Source: Catenulispora sp. MAP5-51 (GTDB lineage Bacteria; Actinomycetota; Actinomycetes; Streptomycetales; Catenulisporaceae). From it: 64,000 nucleotides of DNA. A program made the position numbers and the translations under genes. The notes beneath the pieces were generated by a model. The model worked only from the letters and a program-made list of their open reading frames with translations, was not told where the DNA came from and did no database searches. Location: contig NZ_JBGCCH010000008.1 in NCBI RefSeq assembly GCF_041261205.1, positions 248,001 through 312,000 on the forward strand, read 5' to 3'. Positions 8,520-16,660 of this stretch are shown piece by piece (within the stretch, counting starts at the first letter, position 1; each line of letters opens with the position of its first letter).

Positions 8520-10304
8520 ATGACCGCAACCCAACGGTGGACCACCGCCGTGGCCTGGACCATGATCGGGACCGCCGGCGCCGACAACCTCGGCGTCAAC
8601 ACAGCGCTGCGCTCGATCCAGGCCACCGGCGTGGCCTCCGCGCCGACCCTGCTGTGGGCACTGCTGGTCCACCTGCTGGCCCTGCTCGCGGCGCTGTCCG
8701 CCGGGGACCGCATCTGCAGCCGCGTGGGCAGCCGGCGTGCCCTGATCGCCGGATCGCTGCTGTACGCCGCGGCCTCGGCGGCGTGCGCGCTGGCCGTGCA
8801 CGGCACCGTGCTCGTCGCGGCCCGCGCCGGCCAGGGCGCCGGATCGGGCCTGGCGGTCGGGGCGGCGCTGGGCCTGATGAACCTGGCGTTTCCGGCGGAC
8901 TCCCGCGGCACGGCGGCACACCGGGTGGCGCCGGGCTTCGCGCTGGCCCTGGTCGCCGGGCCGCTGGTGGACGGCGCCGTGGCCGCCGGGCCCGGCTGGC
9001 GCTGGATCTTCGCCGCGGACGCGGCGGTCGGGGTCTGCGCGGCGGCGCTCGCCTGCCGCGCGATCCGGCCGGACCGGGGACGGCACGGGCAGCTGGATCC
9101 GGAGGGCACGCTGGCGGCGGTGGTCGCGGCCGGCGCGCCTGTCTGGGCCCTGATCCGCGCCGAGCGGGTCGGGTGGGCGGCGCCGGAAGTGCTCGCCTTG
9201 GTGGCTGCCGGCGGTGTCGCCCTGGCCGCTGTGCTGTGGTGGGACACGCCGTCCGGGCCGTTGCATCGGTGGAGGTTCCTGGCGGCCAATGCCTCCGACC
9301 TGTTCCTGTTCGCCTCGGTGTACGGCACTGGCTTTCTGGTTGCCGCCGCGCTGCGCGGCGAGGGGAGTCAGGGCGGGCAGGGCGGTCAGGGCGGGCCGGT
9401 CGGGCAGGTCGGGCAGGTCGGTCAGGGGGCTCACGGGGGCCATGGGCCGCTCGGGATCGGCCTGCGGCTGATGCCCTGGACCGTGCTGATGGCCGCGGCG
9501 ATGATCTGGCCGGTGCGCGGGCGGTTCCGCCGGGAATGGGTCTCGGCGATCGGCTCCACGTTGCACGCCGGGGGCCTGGTCTGGCTGGCGTTCCTGGCGC
9601 CCTCGGGGCAGCTGTCGGCGACCGCGGCGGTTCCGTTGGCCCTGTCGGGGATCGGCGCCGGGCTGGCGCTGTCGCGGGCCCGGATCGCCGGGCTCGGCCG
9701 GACCCGGCGGGAGCAGCCGGGGCGGGCGCCGGCGCTGCTCGGTGCGCTGCCGATGGCCGGGGCGGCGCTGGGGATCGCGGTGATCGCCGTGGCGGCGCAT
9801 GCCGGCCGGACCGGCGTGCCGGGCCCGGACCGCGCCGCACGGACGGCGCTGTGCTGGGCCGCCGGGCTGGCCCTGGCCGCGGCGGCGGCGATCCTGGCGG
9901 TGCCGCGCGAGCGGGACCCGGCTCAGGGGCTGCCGGGGATGCCGCGGGTGCCGGGGCAGCCGGGGAATCCCGGGCGGCGTGGGTCGGCGTGGCTGGCGTT
10001 GAAGCCGATCGCGGCTTTGGAGTCGCGGTCGCCGGATTCGGGGTCGGCGCGGGGGGTTCAGGAGACGATGTGGACGATGGCGGTGGGGACGTCGGCGAGG
10101 TCGGCGAGGTCGGCAAGGTCGGTGGCGGTGTGGACGATGGCGAGGTCGGCGAGGTCGGCGAGGTCGGCGAGGTCGGCGAGGTCGGCGTTGGCGGCGACGT
10201 GGCGGGTGCGGGTGCGGCTGGCCGTGCTGGGGTGGCTGCTCACCGGGCGGAACGTCGGTTGTCGGCCGTCGGCGTCCAGGAGGCGATGTGCCGCGCCGCG
10301 GTGA
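8520..10304 (+). CDS. MFS multidrug efflux transporter (DHA2-like)
   Basis: 594 residues from ATG 8520. Successive hydrophobic segments with SRRALIAGSLLYAAASAAC and AARAGQGAGSGLAVG resemble 14-helix drug:H+ antiporters of the EmrB/QacA type. Between the middle helices is a low-complexity Gly/Gln loop (SQGGQGGQGG..., bases ~9363-9430) made by 9-bp repeats. The last ~80 residues after the final helix are Ser/Ala/Arg repeats encoded by another 9-bp tandem repeat and overlap the 3' end of the convergent gene by 65 bases, so the true C-terminus is uncertain. It lies directly after the enediyne operon and could export the product, but no substrate can be read from the sequence. Confidence 0.75.
   Translation: MTATQRWTTAVAWTMIGTAGADNLGVNTALRSIQATGVASAPTLLWALLVHLLALLAALSAGDRICSRVGSRRALIAGSLLYAAASAACALAVHGTVLVAARAGQGAGSGLAVGAALGLMNLAFPADSRGTAAHRVAPGFALALVAGPLVDGAVAAGPGWRWIFAADAAVGVCAAALACRAIRPDRGRHGQLDPEGTLAAVVAAGAPVWALIRAERVGWAAPEVLALVAAGGVALAAVLWWDTPSGPLHRWRFLAANASDLFLFASVYGTGFLVAAALRGEGSQGGQGGQGGPVGQVGQVGQGAHGGHGPLGIGLRLMPWTVLMAAAMIWPVRGRFRREWVSAIGSTLHAGGLVWLAFLAPSGQLSATAAVPLALSGIGAGLALSRARIAGLGRTRREQPGRAPALLGALPMAGAALGIAVIAVAAHAGRTGVPGPDRAARTALCWAAGLALAAAAAILAVPRERDPAQGLPGMPRVPGQPGNPGRRGSAWLALKPIAALESRSPDSGSARGVQETMWTMAVGTSARSARSARSVAVWTMARSARSARSARSARSALAATWRVRVRLAVLGWLLTGRNVGCRPSASRRRCAAPR
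10091..10191. repeat. 9-bp minisatellite (GTCGGCGAG)
   Basis: About ten copies of GTCGGCGAG, some degenerate and interrupted by a short non-repeat stretch, at the 3' end of the MFS gene. It is readable in several frames without stops (Ser-Ala-Arg in the gene frame, Glu-Val-Gly in another, Leu-Ala-Asp on the other strand), so open frames here are not evidence of coding. Confidence 0.85.
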
Positions 10305-11328
10305 AGCTCGCCCACGACGTCAGCTGGATCAGGGTCCTGGCTCCGCCCGCCGCGGCCCGGTAGGTGTCGACGGTCTCCTGGTCGACCTGCCAGGAGGCCA
10401 TCGCCACCAGGACCGCCAGCCGTCCGGCGGGCACGTCGGCCGGCGGAAGTCCGGCCAGCGCGCGGTCCAGCCAGCGGCGGTCCAGGCCCGGCGGACGGCC
10501 GTCCCAGGAGCCGAGCACGCGCGGGAGCAGCTCGGCGACCGAGTCCGGCACGGCTTCGCCGGCGGCGCGCTCGACGGCCCCGGCGGCGCGCGCGAAGGCC
10601 TCGGCGACCGCCGGGCTGCCCGCGGCCCAGGCCAGGTCGGCCGGCAGCGGCGCGGCCGGGAGCAGGTCGGCCGAGGTGCCGGCGGGGGCCGGGCGGCGTG
10701 AGGCGCGGCGCATCAGGGCGCCGAGGACGCGGGCGACCATCGGGAGGGCGCCGCGCGGTGTGCCGTCGGGCATGGGGGCGTCGGGGAGGAAGACGTTGAC
10801 CATGCGGTTCAGGTAGTGGAAGGACGCCGTCACGCCGATCAGCTCAGGGGCCTGATCGGGCGGGAAGGGCAGTTCGTGCTCTGCTGCGTGTTCGCGGATC
10901 GCGCTGTCCCGGGCCCATTTGGCGACGGCGCGCAGCTGCTCGTCGGTGACGTCGTCGAAACGGTCGTCGGCGATCGCTTGGGCGTCGCGGCCTCGGACGA
11001 GCGCGTTGACGGTCGCGGTGTGGACGGTGACGCAGTAAGGGCACGAATTCGCCAGCGATACGGCTGAGGCCGCGACCTCTTTGGTCGGCCGTTCGGCCAG
11101 GCCGTCGGCGATCAGGGTTTCGCGCAGCGTCAGCCAGCTGGCGGCCAGGAGTTCCGGGGCGGGGGAGTGCAGGGCCAGCGGCGGCGCCAGGACCCCGAAG
11201 TCCCGCTCCATCTCGTGGTAGACCTGCGCGACGAGGTGCCGAGCCGAGCGCACGTCTACCGGGGTGACGCGTTGGATCTGCGCCAGGGCGGTGCGGCGGA
11301 GCACCGGACGGATGGGGTTGGCACTCAT
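10240..11328 (-). CDS. AhpD-like / carboxymuconolactone decarboxylase family protein
   Basis: 362 residues from ATG 11328 with an excellent AAAGGAG ribosome site. The CPYC motif (Cys96, Cys99) followed by His103 is the AhpD-type redox centre, found in peroxidase-like members of the family. It is much longer than a single AhpD domain (~150-180 residues), and the second half probably repeats the fold without the Cys pair. A peroxide or organic hydroperoxide defence role is plausible but unproven. The gene converges on the MFS gene and overlaps its tail. Confidence 0.7.
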   Translation of the reverse strand: MSANPIRPVLRRTALAQIQRVTPVDVRSARHLVAQVYHEMERDFGVLAPPLALHSPAPELLAASWLTLRETLIADGLAERPTKEVAASAVSLANSCPYCVTVHTATVNALVRGRDAQAIADDRFDDVTDEQLRAVAKWARDSAIREHAAEHELPFPPDQAPELIGVTASFHYLNRMVNVFLPDAPMPDGTPRGALPMVARVLGALMRRASRRPAPAGTSADLLPAAPLPADLAWAAGSPAVAEAFARAAGAVERAAGEAVPDSVAELLPRVLGSWDGRPPGLDRRWLDRALAGLPPADVPAGRLAVLVAMASWQVDQETVDTYRAAAGGARTLIQLTSWASFTAARHIASWTPTADNRRSAR

Positions 11329-11352
11329 CGTGGCTCCTTTTGGCTGCTTCAG

Positions 11353-11417
11353 CGGTTCCGGGACCGGTTTCCGGACGCGGTTTCCGGGCCTGGTTTCCGG
11401 GCCCGGTTTCGGGCGCG
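11353..11417. repeat. 13-bp tandem repeat (GGTTTCCGGGCCT type)
   Basis: About five imperfect copies of a 12-13-bp unit lie in the leader region just upstream of the AhpD-like gene. The repeat sits between that gene's ribosome site and a palindrome at 11416-11447. Confidence 0.75.
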
Positions 11418-11447
11418 GCATATGTCTTGATGATCCGTGATATGCCG
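11416..11447. promoter_or_regulatory. Inverted repeat CGGCATAT-N16-ATATGCCG
   Basis: Perfect 8-bp arms (11416-11423 and 11440-11447) with a 16-base spacer, upstream of the minus-strand AhpD-like gene. The half-site equals that of the compact palindrome at 8243-8254, suggesting one dimeric regulator could recognise both. This is inference from sequence symmetry. The rest of the 11329-11641 divergent gap shows no further gene. Confidence 0.45.
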
Positions 11448-11641
11448 AGTCGCGGGCGCCTTCGAGATTGCGGAGAAGGGGCTCGGGGTTGCGGCCTGAT
11501 CCGACCCGAAGCGCACATGGGAAGAGCTCGAAGCGCACACGGGAAGAAGATGACCGGCGTCCCGGTCTCGATACTCATCAGTGAGCACCACTGATCCCGA
11601 CTTGCGACCTTCGCCCCGGATGTGGCGGACAGGGAGGACTC

Positions 11642-12439
11642 GTGAACGCGATGCAGGACGTCTTCACCGATCTGGCCGCGGAGGCGGCGGACCTCGACCG
11701 CGCCGTGGCCGGCCTGGATGCTGCCGGCTGGGCGACCCCGACGCCGGCGCCGGGCTGGACCGTGGCACACCAGATCGCGCACCTGGGCTTCGTCGCCCAC
11801 CTGGCCTGGACGGCGGCCGCCGAGCCGCGGGCGTTCGGCAGGATGGCGGCGGCCGCCAAGGACGACTTCGAGGGCGCCGTGAACGCCGCGCTGAAGGACT
11901 ATCTGGCCGGCGGCCCCGACCAGACCCTGGCACGCTGGCGCACGGAGCAGGCGGCGGCCACGAAGACGCTGGCGGAGGTACCGGCGGGGGAGGTCGTGCC
12001 GTGGTTGGTTAATCCGCTGCCGCCGTCGATTCTGGCCGCCGCGGGGATGATGGAGCTGTTCGGGCACGGGCAGGATGTCTATGACGCGCTGGGCATTGAC
12101 CGGATCCCGACAGATCGGATCGGGCACCTGGCGTTCTTCGGGACGCGCACTCGCGACTTCGGGTACCTGGCGCACGGGCTCACGCCGCCGGCGGAGGAGT
12201 TCCGCTTCGAGCTGACGGCCCCGAGCGGGCTGGTGTGGAACTTCGGGCCGGATGACGCGGCGGAGCGGGTGACGGGGCCGGCGTGGGACTTCTGTCTGTT
12301 GGTGAGTCGGCGGCGGCACCATGCGGATCTGGCGCTTAGCGCGACGGGTGCGGAGGCTGCGCGGTGGTTGGGGATTGCGCAGGCTTATCGGGGGCCGGCT
12401 GGGGAGGGGCGGAGGGCGGGGCAGTTTGTGGGGGATTGA
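11642..12439 (+). CDS. TIGR03084-like DinB/maleylpyruvate-isomerase-fold protein
   Basis: 265 residues. The N-terminal WATPTPAPGWTVAHQIAHLGFV and later ELFGHGQDVYDALG fit the mycothiol-dependent maleylpyruvate isomerase N-terminal (DinB-like, metal-binding) fold of the actinobacterial TIGR03084 family. The conserved His residues in HQIAHLG and FGHGQD would bind a divalent metal. Members are thought to be mycothiol-dependent transferases or isomerases; the substrate is unknown. The start could be GTG 11642 (GGAGG 4-5 bases upstream) or ATG 11651. A textbook terminator follows at 12478. Confidence 0.75.
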   Translation: MNAMQDVFTDLAAEAADLDRAVAGLDAAGWATPTPAPGWTVAHQIAHLGFVAHLAWTAAAEPRAFGRMAAAAKDDFEGAVNAALKDYLAGGPDQTLARWRTEQAAATKTLAEVPAGEVVPWLVNPLPPSILAAAGMMELFGHGQDVYDALGIDRIPTDRIGHLAFFGTRTRDFGYLAHGLTPPAEEFRFELTAPSGLVWNFGPDDAAERVTGPAWDFCLLVSRRRHHADLALSATGAEAARWLGIAQAYRGPAGEGRRAGQFVGD

Positions 12440-12477
12440 GTGGGGGGTTGGTTTCGGTAGGGGATGCGGGCTGCATT

Positions 12478-12508
12478 GCGGCGGAGCGGTTGGTGCTCCG
12501 CCGCTTTT
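12478..12508 (+). terminator. Rho-independent terminator
   Basis: Perfect 10-bp arms GCGGCGGAGC / GCTCCGCCGC (12478-12487, 12495-12504), a 7-base loop and then TTTT, 38 bases after the preceding gene. It is the most canonical terminator in the window. Confidence 0.88.
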
Positions 12509-12866
12509 GTGTGGGCGGTGCGGTTTGTTGGGTGGCCTAAAAGTGTTGTTTTACGGCTTCACGTATGGTTGCCGGATTCGCTGGTGGCGCATTTCGGGTG
12601 AGCGGCGCGGGTTGCGCTGGCGGCCGGCGGTCGTGGCTGAGCAAGAGCGCGCGCCGGTCCGAGTCACTGCGCACGCGTTTGGGCTGGCGGGCGTCTGCCG
12701 CGTTTGGTGGGCACCTAAAGTCAAGAGCAGGTGCCTCCGGCGGGCGCTCTACAGCGGGGGGCGCCCCCTGCGGACCTCCTGAAGGCGGCGGCCCGCGACT
12801 GTTCGGCTTTGTCTTCGTGCGTGGTGGCGCCGCGTTGTTCGGTGGCGGTGCTGCTTGTGGTCGCCA
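12509..12866. other. Gene-free stretch
   Basis: I see no convincing gene. Open frames on both strands here are short, Arg/Gly/Pro-rich and lack ribosome sites. A short GC hairpin-prone run lies around 12755-12775. The stretch leads into two large palindromes at 12867-13110. Confidence 0.5.
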
Positions 12867-13023
12867 TGTTCCGGGTCCCCCGCCGCGTCGACGCCTGACG
12901 GAAGCAGGCCGGTCCGGTGGTGTCAAGTCGGATCGCTGTTGCTGTGGCCGGGTATCAGCGACTTGACACCAACGGCCCGGCCAGCTTGGCTTCGCCCGCC
13001 GACGCGGCGGGGGACCCGGAACA
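12867..13023. repeat. 157-bp palindromic element with 23-bp terminal inverted repeats
   Basis: Outer arms 12867-12889 and 13001-13023 are perfect 23-bp inverted repeats starting TGTTCCGGGTCC. Inner arms 12919-12930 and 12959-12970 are perfect 12-bp repeats (GGTGTCAAGTCG / CGACTTGACACC) around a 28-base loop, and the sequence between outer and inner arms pairs imperfectly. It has no coding content. It looks like a non-autonomous (MITE-like) or REP-like element; no target-site duplication is evident at the ends. Confidence 0.8.
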
Positions 13024-13040
13024 AAGACCCCTGTATGGGA

Positions 13041-13110
13041 TGCGGGATCCACCTGTCACAACGTGGTCGGCTATCGAGGGCCGAGTCCTGTGTGACACGT
13101 GGATCCCGCA
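13041..13110. repeat. 70-bp inverted repeat
   Basis: 20-bp arms (13041-13060 and 13091-13110, 19 of 20 matching, beginning TGCGGGATCCAC) enclose a smaller TCGGC/GCCGA stem. It lies 17 bp from the 157-bp palindrome and about 50 bp downstream of the P450 stop, so it may also act as a transcription stop for that gene. The P450 stop itself sits in a small CCCGAT-C-ATCGGG palindrome (13158-13170). Confidence 0.75.
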
Positions 13111-13162
13111 GCTGCTGGGTGTCAGCCGACCACCACCAACCACCACCCCGACCCCACCCCGA

Positions 13163-14539
13163 TCATCGGGCTGCCCTCACCGTCATCGGCAGTCCGCCGC
13201 GCACCCGTAGTGACAGCATCGGCTCGGGCACCACTCGGTATCCGGGCTGCGTCGCCAGCCTCAGTTCGCGGGCCACCATCGCCAGTACGAAGGCCGCCTC
13301 CATCAAGCCGAGGTTGTTGCCGATGCAGAAGCGCGGTCCGGCGCCGAAGGGGATGTACGCGTAGCGCGGGCGGTCGTGCGTCACGTCCGGGTTGAAGCGC
13401 TCCGGGTCGAAGCGGGTCGGCTGAGGCCAGTAGTCGGGGTGTCGGTGCATTGTGTACGGGCAGACCACCACGTCCGAGCCCGCGCGCACTCGGTAGCCGT
13501 CGATGTCGTCGTCGGCCTGGGCGATGCGGCCCAGCATCCATACCGGCGGGTACAGGCGCATCGCCTCCTCGATCACCATCGAGGTGTAGCGGAGGCGGTG
13601 CAGGTCCTCGAAGGTCGGGAGGCGGTCGCCCAGTACCTCGTTGGCCTCCGCGTGGACGCGCTCCCAGGCCCATGGGTTCTCGTGCAGCAGGTTGAAGGTC
13701 CAGCTCAGGGTGCTGGCTGTGGTTTCGTGGCCGGCCAGGAGCAGGGTCACCAGTTCGTCGCGCATGCGCAGGTCGCGTATGCGGGTGTTCGACTCGGCGC
13801 GGGTCGAGAGGATCAGGCGGGACAGGACGTCGTCGCCTGCTGTTCCCTGCGGGCGGGCGTCGCGTTCGGCGGTCAGTGCGTGGACCACGTCCTGGAGTTC
13901 GCGGCGGGCGTGGCGGAATCGGAGCTGTTTGGGGAGTGGTACCCACATCGGGACCATGCTCAGGGTGACGACTTCGAACATCGCCTGGTCCTGCATTGCC
14001 TGGAACGCTGCGCCGATGCCGCTGTGGGCGGCGAGGTCGGCGTCGAGCAGGGTGCGGCCCAGGACGCCGAGGGTCAGGCCGGTCATTTCGTGCATCACGT
14101 CGACGGGGCCGTGGCCGATGTGGGAGCGCAGGCGTGCGACGAGGGCGGCGGCCTCTTCGGCGACGGCGGGGGCCTGCTGGGCGATGCGCTTGGCCTGGAA
14201 GCCCGGCTGGATCGCCTTGCGCTGCTTGCGCCACAGTTCGCCTTCGCTGGTCAGGAGGCCGTCGCCGAGGGCGCGGCGGGCTTGGACCAGGCCGATGCCC
14301 TTGTGGTAGTTGCCGGCGTTGTCGGCCAGGACGTGCTTGGCGTAGTCGGGGTGGTTCACGAAGTACAGCGTCTTGGGGCCGATGGCGATGCGGACGGCGT
14401 CGCCGTAGCCGTCGGCTGCCGTGCTCATCAAGGCCAGGCGGTCCCGCATCAGCTTCCTGACCAGGCCGGGGGTCTGGCGGCGCGGGGGGCCGGGCCAGGG
14501 TTTGGCCGGCGGGGGCGGCGCCAGGTTCGTGGCGGTCAT
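13163..14539 (-). CDS. Cytochrome P450
   Basis: 458 residues with all P450 hallmarks: I-helix LLAGHETTAS, K-helix EEAMRLYPP, and the haem loop FGAGPRFCIG with Cys405. The ETT oxygen-activation motif, the ~460-residue size and the Pro-rich N-terminus followed by GDAVRIAIGPKTLYFVNHP are typical of bacterial fatty-acid/terpene-type (class E-like) P450s rather than short macrolide P450s. It needs external redox partners, none of which are seen nearby. ATG 14539 starts 3 bases after the DUF1702 stop, so it is the last gene of the TetR/DUF1702/DUF1702/P450 strand. The substrate is unknown. Confidence 0.95.
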   Translation of the reverse strand: MTATNLAPPPPAKPWPGPPRRQTPGLVRKLMRDRLALMSTAADGYGDAVRIAIGPKTLYFVNHPDYAKHVLADNAGNYHKGIGLVQARRALGDGLLTSEGELWRKQRKAIQPGFQAKRIAQQAPAVAEEAAALVARLRSHIGHGPVDVMHEMTGLTLGVLGRTLLDADLAAHSGIGAAFQAMQDQAMFEVVTLSMVPMWVPLPKQLRFRHARRELQDVVHALTAERDARPQGTAGDDVLSRLILSTRAESNTRIRDLRMRDELVTLLLAGHETTASTLSWTFNLLHENPWAWERVHAEANEVLGDRLPTFEDLHRLRYTSMVIEEAMRLYPPVWMLGRIAQADDDIDGYRVRAGSDVVVCPYTMHRHPDYWPQPTRFDPERFNPDVTHDRPRYAYIPFGAGPRFCIGNNLGLMEAAFVLAMVARELRLATQPGYRVVPEPMLSLRVRGGLPMTVRAAR

Positions 14540-14542
14540 GGC

Positions 14543-15514
14543 CTAGCTCCTTGGGCGGGCGGCGACGGCTTCGGAGATCTGCTGGCGCCACACCTCGTAG
14601 GCCGGGACGCGGCCCTCGTCGCCGGACGGGCGTGCCTTGTCGCAGAGTTCTGCTGATTCGTGTGCTGTCATGCCGCAGAAGACGTTCAGGGCCAGTTCGG
14701 TGTGCGGCACGACCAAGTCGGCCTCGTAGCGCGCTGTTCCGGCGAACGCAGCACCCTGCGCCACCTGGGGCTGGTACTCGCCCGCGCGCTGCCAGAAGCG
14801 GCGCAGCTCGGCTTCGTCGACGCCGCCGGCGTAGGTCGCGGCCAGGCCGGCGCCGGCGTACAGGTCGGCGCGGCGGTCGAGGGCGAAGCTCTCGAAGGTG
14901 TCGGCGACCAGGTCCGGGTCGGTGCCGCAGACGAACCACATCGCGCGGCCGATGCCCTGGTCGATGGCGCGGGGGGCGTACCAGGCATGCTCGCCGCCCG
15001 GCCAGGGGAAGTGCGGTTCGCGGTATTGCTGGCGGACGTAGCTGTCGGTCTTGAAGAAGGCTTGGTGGAATCCGTAGCCGTCCAGGACCAGCCAGCGCAT
15101 CAGCGGGTCCTCGCACGTGAAGCGGCGCCAGCGGAAGCGGGGCAGGCGCGCCAGGCCCCAACCGAGGCCCACCCACGCCATGTACTCGTGGTTCTTGGCG
15201 CGGCCGGCGAGGAAGTCGGCGAAGTGGTGCGAGCCGCCGATCGGCAGGCCGTCGCGGATCGTGAAGCCCATGCCGGCGCCCTCGTAGGCGAACCCGCGGA
15301 AGCGGACGGGGATCTGCTCCAGACCTTCTTCGGCGTCGGCGATGGTGCGGGCTTCGGCGGCGTGGGCGTAGCCGGTGAGGAAGGTCCCGCCGATCTGCTC
15401 CAGCAGGGCCGCGGAGTCGGCGTTCTTGATGTGGAAGCCGCGCTCGGTCATCAGCACGGCCTTGGGATTCGGGGTCAGGATGCGGCGCCGGAGCGCGCGC
15501 AGGGTGCCGGCCAC
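14543..15514 (-). CDS. DUF1702 (UnbL-family) protein, copy 2
   Basis: 323 residues from GTG 15514, preceded by GAGAGGAG. Conserved landmarks shared with its neighbour include RGFAYEGAGMGFTIRDG, DGYGFHQAFFKT, IDQGIGRAMWFVCG and LYAGAGLAATYAGG. DUF1702 is the family of the enediyne gene unbL; function unknown. It starts 2 bases after the stop of copy 1 and runs into the P450, so the three are one transcript. It clearly arose by duplication with copy 1 but is strongly diverged. No signal peptide or obvious catalytic motif is visible. Confidence 0.85.
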   Translation of the reverse strand: MAGTLRALRRRILTPNPKAVLMTERGFHIKNADSAALLEQIGGTFLTGYAHAAEARTIADAEEGLEQIPVRFRGFAYEGAGMGFTIRDGLPIGGSHHFADFLAGRAKNHEYMAWVGLGWGLARLPRFRWRRFTCEDPLMRWLVLDGYGFHQAFFKTDSYVRQQYREPHFPWPGGEHAWYAPRAIDQGIGRAMWFVCGTDPDLVADTFESFALDRRADLYAGAGLAATYAGGVDEAELRRFWQRAGEYQPQVAQGAAFAGTARYEADLVVPHTELALNVFCGMTAHESAELCDKARPSGDEGRVPAYEVWRQQISEAVAARPRS

Positions 15515-15516
15515 GG

Positions 15517-16539
15517 TCAACTCCTCTCCAAGTGGGGGGTCGCGCCGGCGGCGGGGGCCGCCGGGGCGGTGAAGTGCTCGCGGATGCGCCGGCGCCACTG
15601 TTCGTAGGCCGGTTGCTCCGGTGTGCCGTCCTGGTAGGGGACCTCGGTGCGGTCCGCGAGGTCGACCACCTGATCGACGGTCAGGCCGGTGAGCGCCTTC
15701 GCGGCGGTCTCGGTGTGCTCCGGGACGTGGCCGGAGAAGTGCCGGCCCTTGACGGCCAGCACCGCCCCCAGAGCAACTTCGGCGCGGTGTTCGCCGGCGC
15801 CGTCCAGGAGCACACCGAGGCCCTCCGCTTCGCAGCCCCCTGCGAACACCGCGGCCAGGCCGACACCCGAGAACAGGTCGGCCTGGCGCCGCGGAGCGAA
15901 ACGCCGCACCGCCGCCACGGTCTGGTCCGGGTCGCCGCCGTGGATGAACCACAGCGCCCGGCCGATGCCGAAGTCGACGGCGCGCAGGAAATAGGCGGGG
16001 GAGTCGTCCCACGGATACGGTTTGGGTATCCGCTGTTGCCCGACCCACTTGCGGGTTTTGAAGTACGCCAGGTCGAAGCCGTAGCCGTCGACGGCGAACC
16101 AGCTCATCGTCGGGTAGAAGGCCGAGCCGGACAGGTCCGGCAGGACGTTGCGCCACAGCGGACGAGGCAGATGCGACATCGCGAATCCGATGCCGATGTA
16201 CGTCAGGAAGATGTGCGGCTGTCCGGAGCCCCTGAGCAGATCGCGGGCCCGGTGTCCTCGGCCCGCCGCCATCGCGTCGCGGATCGTGTAGGCCATCGCA
16301 GCACCCTCATAGGCGAAGCCGCGCACCTCGTCGTCGACGAGGGCCAGCCGCTGCTCCAGCTCATACTGCCGACGTACTTCGATGCCCCACTCGAACCCGC
16401 ACACGACCGCTTGAGGAATCGCTTCCAGTTGTGCGGTCGCGGTGTCGGCCGCGATGGGGAAGCCTCGCTTCCGGAAGCTCACTTCGGCGAACGACGGAGT
16501 GAGCGCGAGCCGGCGCAACGTCCCCAACAAGGGCGCCAT
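15517..16539 (-). CDS. DUF1702 (UnbL-family) protein, copy 1
   Basis: 340 residues from ATG 16539. It shows the same ordered landmarks as copy 2: VRGFAYEGAAMAYTIRDA, VDGYGFDLAYFKT, VDFGIGRALWFIHGG, LFSGVGLAAVFAGG. It belongs to the unknown-function family that includes UnbL of enediyne cassettes. Its position only ~8 kb from pksE suggests a link, but the usual unbL would lie immediately left of unbV, outside the window, so these may be additional paralogues serving another pathway with the P450. Confidence 0.85.
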   Translation of the reverse strand: MAPLLGTLRRLALTPSFAEVSFRKRGFPIAADTATAQLEAIPQAVVCGFEWGIEVRRQYELEQRLALVDDEVRGFAYEGAAMAYTIRDAMAAGRGHRARDLLRGSGQPHIFLTYIGIGFAMSHLPRPLWRNVLPDLSGSAFYPTMSWFAVDGYGFDLAYFKTRKWVGQQRIPKPYPWDDSPAYFLRAVDFGIGRALWFIHGGDPDQTVAAVRRFAPRRQADLFSGVGLAAVFAGGCEAEGLGVLLDGAGEHRAEVALGAVLAVKGRHFSGHVPEHTETAAKALTGLTVDQVVDLADRTEVPYQDGTPEQPAYEQWRRRIREHFTAPAAPAAGATPHLERS

Positions 16540-16660
16540 AGTGTCCTGTCTCCCGGATGCCGGTGCGGCGCGAGAACGGGCGGCCGCGGGGCGGAATCGG
16601 TCTTTCTCAGGATGCTGCTATGGCTGCGGCGGCGGCTTCTTCCGACGTGCGGGGCAGGGG

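Noticed and set aside
10086-10315. Minus-strand ORF encoding LeuAlaAsp repeats (resembling a solenoid protein)
   Set aside because: Created by a 9-bp tandem repeat that is open in several frames; no start signal.
12537-13052. Open frames in the gap before the P450
   Set aside because: They run through the palindromic elements, have Arg/Pro/Gly-rich composition, and no ribosome site or family motif.
12867-13110. CRISPR array
   Set aside because: The repeats are inverted, not direct, with no regularly spaced identical units or cas genes; no CRISPR was seen anywhere in the window.
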